NCBI GenBank assembly: GCA_002314195.1
Contig: DCCQ01000078.1
Coordinates: 1-12,939, forward strand
DNA: 12,939 nt
Direction: 5' to 3'
Origin: Bacteroidales bacterium UBA1077
GTDB taxonomy: Bacteria > Bacteroidota > Bacteroidia > Bacteroidales > UBA932
The position numbers and the translations under genes were made by a program. Shown in pieces: positions 7,819 through 12,939 of this stretch. Position 1 is the first letter of the stretch, and each line of letters starts with the position of its first letter. Under the pieces are notes generated by a model, which saw only the letters and a program-made list of their open reading frames with translations, did not search any database and was not told where the DNA came from.

Positions 7819-10800
7819 TTAAAGTGTTACACTTATGCCAAACGAGTAGGTTCGTGAAAGAGGATACGCGGAACCACCTTTTCCGGAACCGATGGTTTCC
7901 GGGTCAAACAGTTTCGAGAGGCGGGATCCCGTCCAAAGATTCTCCCCGGAGAAGTACACGCGCACATTCTTGAACCCAGCCTTTTCGGTGACTCTGTCCG
8001 GAAGGGTGTAACCTACCTGAAGGTTCTTTAGGCGTATATAGGAGGCATCCTGAAGATACCTGCTTTGCACCTGACGGTTCTTGCTTCCTCCGGAGACCAC
8101 TGGCCGTGGATAATATGAATCATAATTGGTCTCGGCATATCCTTCCTTTACAGACCACGAATTTTCGTCGCGGAAATAATCCTCATGAGGTGTAAGCGCC
8201 TGCATCCACCACATATCATTGTCCGCTCCCCAGAAATAGTTATGATTCTGGAAATAATCTCTTTTCCCTACCCCTTGGAAGAAAACCCGAAGGTCAAAGC
8301 CCTTGTACGCTGCGTTGAGATCAAGCGAGAACATATAACGAGGCTGCTTGCTGCCGAGGAGTTTCTTGTCCCCAAGATTGTTCAATGTCCCGTCGCCACC
8401 GTTGATGACGCCATCACCGTTCAGATCCTTATACATCACGTCACCCGCCGCGAAATCCTTACCCAAAGACTGCATTCCCAATCTGGCCTCTGCGGGAGCG
8501 GTCCCGTGGTAAGCGGTATAATTAGCGTCAAGCATATCAAGGTAATCCATATATTCCTCATCAGTTTTCGCTATCCCCAAGGTCTCATATCCCCAGATCT
8601 CGTCTATATAGCGTCCTTGGATGTAGGTGTCAATGGAGTTTGTAGGGTTGTTCGCATATCTGGTGATCTTCGTGCGCGCGTCCGAGAGGACAAAACGCGC
8701 TCCATAGGACAGGCCGCAGGAAAGATAGTCTTTCCACGAAATCTCAAAGTCCCAGCCATGTGTGCGGAGGTCACAGTTATTCGTTTTCGGGACATCGGTT
8801 CCAAGGATGTTCGGCAATTCAGCGGAAGGCCCCACCATATTCTTCGTGTCTCGAATATAGTACTCAAAACTTCCGGTCAACCGGCCGTTGAACAAGCCCC
8901 AATCAAGGCCAAGGTTGTAATTGTAGATTTTCTCCCATGTCAACAGCTGGCTGATAAGGGCCGGGAACCCGACTGTTGTCGGTTTCGCTCCGCCCTGAAG
9001 CCACTCTCCGTTATTTGGCTTGATGGAAAGGGTGCGGTAGGTCTGATACCAGTTGTCAATGTTCTGGTTGCCCAGTATTCCATACGAAGCACGCAGCTTA
9101 AGGTTGCCGCACACTTGCGTCAAGTCCTCCCAAAACTTCTCGTTAGCTATGTTCCATCCCGCGGACACAGACGGGAGCCATATCCAACGTCGGTTCTGAC
9201 GGAAACGCGATGTTCCGTCATAACGCAAATTGGCCTCTATCATGTAACGGCTATCATAATCATAGTTGACACGTCCGAAGAATCCAGCGTTGTCCCATTC
9301 TGAACGGCCTCCGTTTACTGACGGAGTCACCAGATTCCCATCAGAGCCAATTCCGGTGGTAAGGTCAACTTCCGGCAGGCTGGAGACCAGAATGCCGTCA
9401 CGCTGAAGACCGAATGTCTTCTGTTTCATATTCTCGGTCTGGAAGCCAAGCATAAAATGGAAGTTGTTCTTTTTGCCTATTGTTCTTTCATAATTGGAAT
9501 AGACATTGAGATTGTAGAAATTCTCTCTGGTGTACTCCTCGTGAACGTGGCTCTCGCTTGAAACCTCGAAGGCATTCCCGTTTACGTCGTACCCGTAAAG
9601 TTTTTGAGTGTCCCAATGGCGGGAGTCAGAATACACCTGATAGTTGAATTCTGCATGAATATCCCATCCTTCCACCGGTCGCGCCACGAGACTGATCTGG
9701 GTATAGTTTCTGTCTGGCTGAGTCCTATCGCTACCTCCGTTCTCCAGTCCGTTTATAGGAGATGGGCAATCAAAGATGTTCCCGTTCGGGTCATAAATAG
9801 GAATCACAGGCCAACCTTGACGACCCAGATCATCGTACAGATCGTCAGTAAGACTTGATGGACGCACATAGTCCTTGCGGACCCACCGGTGAGAGAAACC
9901 AAGTGTCATCCACTCTGTTATGTCAGCGTTGAACTTGCCGGTCAATGTATAGCGTTTCAACCCTTCCTCCCCCCAGGCAAGCATTCCGTCATTATCAAGA
10001 TAGTTTGCCGAGAAATAGTAGTTGATCTTATCGGAGCCACCGCTCACACTCACATTATGCTCCATTGAGAAGCTGTAATCCTTGTATATGGCACTGAACC
10101 AGTCTGTGTTGGCCCAGGCCCCTCCGTGATAAGGGACATCCTGCCAGTTGCCATTGCCATAGATGTCATCCATTGTGTAAAGGGGATCGAATACACCTTT
10201 TGAATTCAGAAGGGTTCCGGCCTGATACTGTTCAATCTTCTCGATTGTTTCTTTTGAAAAGTGTGGCCCCCATCCTGGTGTGTTGACGCACGCGTCATCA
10301 AAGAACAGGGCGAAGGCTCTGGAGTCCATAGTGTGATTGCGGTTCACAAGGTTGCTGAAACGGAACGAATTGTTGTAACTGATTGTCGCCTTGCCTTGTG
10401 ATCCTTTCTTTGTCGTGACGAGAATGACACCGAACGGAGCCCGGCTACCATAGATTGAAGCGGAAGCCGCGTCTTTCAGTACGGATATACTTTCTATGTC
10501 CTGCGGGTTGACAGCATTGATGTCACCTTCCATTCCATCAATGAGAATAAGCGGACTTCCGCTTGACCCGCTTCCTATTGTGCCGTTTCCTCTTATATTA
10601 ATGGAAGCGTTTGTCTCAAGTTTGCCATCGGCTGATGTTATCTGGAGTCCGGGAACGACTCCTTGCAGAGCCTGGGCAGCACTTGTCACAGGCCGGTCTT
10701 TCAGAGCCTCCTGATCAGCCACGCTTACCGAGCCGGTCATATTCACTTTTTTCTGTACACCGAAGCCCACCACAACGACTTCGTCAAGCAAGGATGTGTC

Positions 10801-11151
10801 TGGCTTGAGCAACAGTCTCATATCCTGGCCGGACACAGCCCTAACCTCCAAAGTTTCAGATCCGATGCAACTTACAACCAACACGGCTCCATCAGGGACT
10901 TTCAAAGTAAAGCGACCGTCAACATCAGTCATTGTCCCGTTCGCCTTATTCGTCTTTTCGTACACGAACGCCCCGATAACCGGGCCATCGGCATCGCTCA
11001 CATCACCTTTGACTGTGATTTCTGACTTCTGTCTTGACATAGTGTCGGCATTGACCTGGGCACTGGCAGTGTCCAATGCCAAGGAGAAGAAACCGACACA
11101 CAGCAACAATACAACATACAGTTTGCTGTTTTGTAAACAATTTGATTTCAT
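7819..11151 (-). CDS. SusC-family TonB-dependent oligosaccharide transporter
   Basis: 1110 residues, normal for the family. A signal peptide ends near TASA|QV (residue 31). Residues about 45-117 are a carboxypeptidase-regulatory-like beta-sandwich (TVKGDVSDADGPVIGA, TDVDGRFTL). The TonB-box region DEVVVVGFG lies at 123-131. The plug follows, with ALQGVVPGLQ, INIRGNG, LILIDGMEGD and the typical SVLKDAASASIYGSR at about 223-237. The rest is the 22-strand barrel, ending in SRTYSFGISVTL with alternating strand residues. No STN domain is present, so signalling through an anti-sigma factor is not expected, in line with control by the neighbouring HTCS. It is the first gene of the operon, with a -7 box about 40 bases upstream. 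It imports oligosaccharides through the outer membrane together with the SusD partner encoded next. Substrate is inferred from the downstream enzymes only. Confidence 0.97.
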   Translation of the reverse strand: MKSNCLQNSKLYVVLLLCVGFFSLALDTASAQVNADTMSRQKSEITVKGDVSDADGPVIGAFVYEKTNKANGTMTDVDGRFTLKVPDGAVLVVSCIGSETLEVRAVSGQDMRLLLKPDTSLLDEVVVVGFGVQKKVNMTGSVSVADQEALKDRPVTSAAQALQGVVPGLQITSADGKLETNASINIRGNGTIGSGSSGSPLILIDGMEGDINAVNPQDIESISVLKDAASASIYGSRAPFGVILVTTKKGSQGKATISYNNSFRFSNLVNRNHTMDSRAFALFFDDACVNTPGWGPHFSKETIEKIEQYQAGTLLNSKGVFDPLYTMDDIYGNGNWQDVPYHGGAWANTDWFSAIYKDYSFSMEHNVSVSGGSDKINYYFSANYLDNDGMLAWGEEGLKRYTLTGKFNADITEWMTLGFSHRWVRKDYVRPSSLTDDLYDDLGRQGWPVIPIYDPNGNIFDCPSPINGLENGGSDRTQPDRNYTQISLVARPVEGWDIHAEFNYQVYSDSRHWDTQKLYGYDVNGNAFEVSSESHVHEEYTRENFYNLNVYSNYERTIGKKNNFHFMLGFQTENMKQKTFGLQRDGILVSSLPEVDLTTGIGSDGNLVTPSVNGGRSEWDNAGFFGRVNYDYDSRYMIEANLRYDGTSRFRQNRRWIWLPSVSAGWNIANEKFWEDLTQVCGNLKLRASYGILGNQNIDNWYQTYRTLSIKPNNGEWLQGGAKPTTVGFPALISQLLTWEKIYNYNLGLDWGLFNGRLTGSFEYYIRDTKNMVGPSAELPNILGTDVPKTNNCDLRTHGWDFEISWKDYLSCGLSYGARFVLSDARTKITRYANNPTNSIDTYIQGRYIDEIWGYETLGIAKTDEEYMDYLDMLDANYTAYHGTAPAEARLGMQSLGKDFAAGDVMYKDLNGDGVINGGDGTLNNLGDKKLLGSKQPRYMFSLDLNAAYKGFDLRVFFQGVGKRDYFQNHNYFWGADNDMWWMQALTPHEDYFRDENSWSVKEGYAETNYDSYYPRPVVSGGSKNRQVQSRYLQDASYIRLKNLQVGYTLPDRVTEKAGFKNVRVYFSGENLWTGSRLSKLFDPETIGSGKGGSAYPLSRTYSFGISVTL

Positions 11152-11189
11152 AGAAAAATACTTGGTTAAAAGTGTTATTGTTTCTTTTG

Positions 11190-11197
11190 CAAAAGTA
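11190..11197 (-). promoter_or_regulatory. Putative -7 box of the susC operon promoter
   Basis: On the minus strand the bases read TACTTTTG, an exact match to the Bacteroidota -7 consensus TAnnTTTG. They lie 39 bases before the susC ATG, giving a short AT-rich leader of about 30 bases. No convincing TTTG -33 element is found 19-21 bases further upstream, which fits a promoter that depends on an activator such as the HTCS. The box overlaps a 12-base perfect palindrome, CTTTTGCAAAAG, at 11184-11195. Confidence 0.6.
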
Positions 11198-11379
11198 GCG
11201 ACAAAAAAGGAAACTAGTGATGACCGATAGTTCTTTTATAATGGTAATTGTTTCATTCTCTTTTCTCAGATAGTTTTTCACGAATAATAATACCCTTGAA
11301 CACCATGACATATTTCACATTTTAAGACAAAATGACCAAATAAAGTGACAAATCGTTCAATTAATCACCTCGATTTTAT

Positions 11380-11387
11380 TATCTTTG
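11380..11387 (+). promoter_or_regulatory. Putative -7 box of the HTCS gene promoter
   Basis: TATCTTTG matches the Bacteroidota -7 consensus TAnnTTTG exactly and lies 27 bases before the ATG at 11415. This implies a leader of about 20 bases. The -33 position (around 11355-11360, GTTCAA) is only a weak match. Confidence 0.55.
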
Positions 11388-11414
11388 CCATACTACGTTA
11401 AGTAACCACATTTC

Positions 11415-12939
11415 ATGAGAAACGTTCTACTAGTACTGTTCTTGACTCTAAACGTTATTACAGCGGAAGGGGAACCAGTGAACTCACTTCCGGTAATTGA
11501 GCACATAGGACTTAGAGACGGTATCTCAAATAATTTCGTGACTGACATAGCCCAGGACAAGCATGGATTTATCTGGATCGGGACCGAAGCGGGGCTGAGC
11601 CGTTTTGATGGAGTGAATTTCAAAATATTCAGCGAGCGGAATTCCGGACTCAAAGGTAATTCCATCAATTCTTTATTTTATGATGAAACAGAAGATAAAC
11701 TTTGGATAGGCTCAAAAAGAGGCGTGAATGTCCTCGATTGTGAGACATTGAGGTTGGAAGAACCAGAGCTGCCGGATAGCCTCGGAAGCGTCAATGTGGT
11801 CGATTTCTGCCGCGCTGAGGACGGAGGCATATATATTGTCAATCACTATAATTTCATATTGCACTACAAAGACGGCAAGATTGACGTGTTGAGGCAGAAC
11901 GCATTTCCCCAGTTGCCGATGTCATTCAGAAGCATTGCTTACGATGGCCATGGAAACTTGTACGCAGGACATGCCAACTATGGCTTCAGTGTTGTGAATC
12001 TTAAAACAAGGAAGGTTGAGAATTTCCATCATATTCCTGGCGATGGAGGGAGCCTTCCGAGCAATGATGTCGGAGAAATATTTATAGACAGGCACAAAAA
12101 CATCTGGCTTGGAACCAGTCGGGGTCTGGCACTGTTCAATCCATCCAAAAAAAAATTCAGATCATTCCTGAATCATAACGCGGCATCCTGGAAAACTCCC
12201 ACACCCAACATCTACTCCATAACAGAGACTAATGAAGGAGACCTGCTGATAGGTGGAGATTTGGGAGGTGTGGGTGTCCTTAACATCAGTGACCTCTCGC
12301 TGTCCAACCCTGACAGGCTGGAATTCACAGTGCTTCCGTCTTCCGGTGGCCGATACGGCATATCCTCTATGAATATCCATAAGGTTTTTCAGGATTCATA
12401 CGGCAACATTTGGATCGGTAATTATTCTGAAGGTCTGGATTTTATAAGCCACACTCACCAAAGATTCAACCTCCTTCCCTCATTCGGCGCCAACGTGAAC
12501 AGCGAGAAGGGTCGGCCCGTCTGGTCTATCCATACAGATGGGAATGGCAATGTCTGGACCGGTGAAGAAAGCAAAATACGAGTTTTCGAAAATGGAGAAT
12601 TGAAACGCTCCTATGATTTGTCCACGCATCTTAAAAGTTCACGGGAATACATATCCTCTTTGGTAAGAGTCGGTGATGAAATTCTGTTCAGTTCTTATGA
12701 GGACGGAATTTTCGCTCTTGAAATAAACAATGGAGGTATCAGACGAATCAGCGCGCCTGACAGTCAGAATTATGCCAATTGCTTTGCCGTACTGCCGGAC
12801 GGCAAAGTGTACTTAGGAATGCAGGACGGGCTTTATGAATATGCTTATGGTGAACTGAAAAAAGACATAAAGATCTCAACCGCAACCTATAATCTTATTC
12901 CTAACGGGATCACTGCCGACAGACAAGGAAAATTGTGGA
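11415..12939 (+). CDS. Hybrid two-component (HTCS) sensor/regulator, N-terminal part, runs off the window
   Basis: An uninterrupted frame of 508 codons runs from ATG 11415 to the right edge. An in-frame TAA nine bases before the ATG rules out an earlier start. MRNVLLVLFLTLNVITA is a signal peptide or first membrane anchor. The rest is a string of propeller blades of the Reg_prop type, each a D-x-x-G-x-I/L-W-x-G motif. Examples are DKHGFIWIGTEAGL at 48-61, DKLWIGSKRGV at 94-104, RHKNIWLGTSRGL at 226-238, SYGNIWIGN at 328-336 and NGNVWTG at 377-383, plus weaker ones at 178-186, 274-282, 461-469 and 502-508. This is the periplasmic sensor of HTCS proteins. A Y_Y_Y domain, membrane helix, histidine kinase, receiver and AraC-type DNA-binding domain should follow beyond the window; none is visible here. 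A divergent position next to susC is typical. It is expected to bind an oligosaccharide released by the encoded enzymes and to activate the operon. Confidence 0.92.
   Translation, partial: MRNVLLVLFLTLNVITAEGEPVNSLPVIEHIGLRDGISNNFVTDIAQDKHGFIWIGTEAGLSRFDGVNFKIFSERNSGLKGNSINSLFYDETEDKLWIGSKRGVNVLDCETLRLEEPELPDSLGSVNVVDFCRAEDGGIYIVNHYNFILHYKDGKIDVLRQNAFPQLPMSFRSIAYDGHGNLYAGHANYGFSVVNLKTRKVENFHHIPGDGGSLPSNDVGEIFIDRHKNIWLGTSRGLALFNPSKKKFRSFLNHNAASWKTPTPNIYSITETNEGDLLIGGDLGGVGVLNISDLSLSNPDRLEFTVLPSSGGRYGISSMNIHKVFQDSYGNIWIGNYSEGLDFISHTHQRFNLLPSFGANVNSEKGRPVWSIHTDGNGNVWTGEESKIRVFENGELKRSYDLSTHLKSSREYISSLVRVGDEILFSSYEDGIFALEINNGGIRRISAPDSQNYANCFAVLPDGKVYLGMQDGLYEYAYGELKKDIKISTATYNLIPNGITADRQGKLW

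Larger units (their letters stand above)
11152..11414. promoter_or_regulatory. Divergent intergenic region between susC and the HTCS gene
   Basis: 263 AT-rich bases separate the two start codons. Both genes have a TAnnTTTG box near their own end, so the roughly 180 bases between are where an HTCS response regulator would be expected to bind. Several GAC-containing words occur in 11306-11352 (ATGACATA, AGACAAAA, ATGACCAA, GTGACAAA), but their spacing (19, 8 and 13 bases) is not regular. No small gene, RNA gene or hairpin terminator was recognised here. Confidence 0.55.

Noticed and set aside
8185..9303. 372-residue open frame on the plus strand inside the susC gene
   Set aside because: It lies wholly antisense to a clearly real susC gene, shows no recognisable domain, and long antisense frames are common opposite such genes.
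11393..11668. 91-residue minus-strand frame over the start of the HTCS gene
   Set aside because: Antisense to the HTCS frame, which has clear propeller motifs and a promoter.

Overview
The window looks like a chromosomal segment of a Bacteroidota species, most likely a gut Bacteroidales. It holds most of one polysaccharide utilization locus (PUL). Support for this comes from the adjacent susC/susD pair, the start of a divergent hybrid two-component (HTCS) sensor, lack of Shine-Dalgarno sites, and TAnnTTTG-type -7 promoter boxes. Genus cannot be fixed from this sequence.

Layout, left to right. Positions 24-480 hold a wrecked AbiEii/AbiGii-type nucleotidyltransferase toxin gene: N- and C-terminal pieces in different frames, with the middle missing and one catalytic Asp changed to Gly. 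Positions 481-886 hold no intact gene. They contain a GC-rich scrap with a transposase-like motif and a strong intrinsic terminator that reads leftward and closes the PUL operon. Positions 887-11151 are a four-gene operon on the minus strand, transcribed susC, susD, GH30, then a GH43-GH35 fusion, with gaps of only 12, 7 and 16 bases. Positions 11152-11414 are a divergent promoter region. From 11415 to the right edge runs the N-terminal half or so of an HTCS sensor on the plus strand.

How the genes fit together (inference from families): the SusC/SusD pair captures and imports an oligosaccharide. GH30 has the best context match to beta-1,6-galactan cleavage. The GH43 module resembles exo-beta-1,3-galactanases, and the GH35 module is a beta-galactosidase. 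Together they point to type II arabinogalactan (a beta-1,3-galactan backbone with beta-1,6-galactan side chains) as substrate. The HTCS periplasmic propeller would sense a released oligosaccharide and switch on the susC promoter. No arabinofuranosidase, glucuronidase or surface glycan-binding protein gene lies in the window.

The most notable feature is the single polypeptide joining a GH43 exo-galactanase-like module to a full GH35 beta-galactosidase and a C-terminal discoidin-like module. This is otherwise a recognisable PUL; no wholly new type of system is evident.
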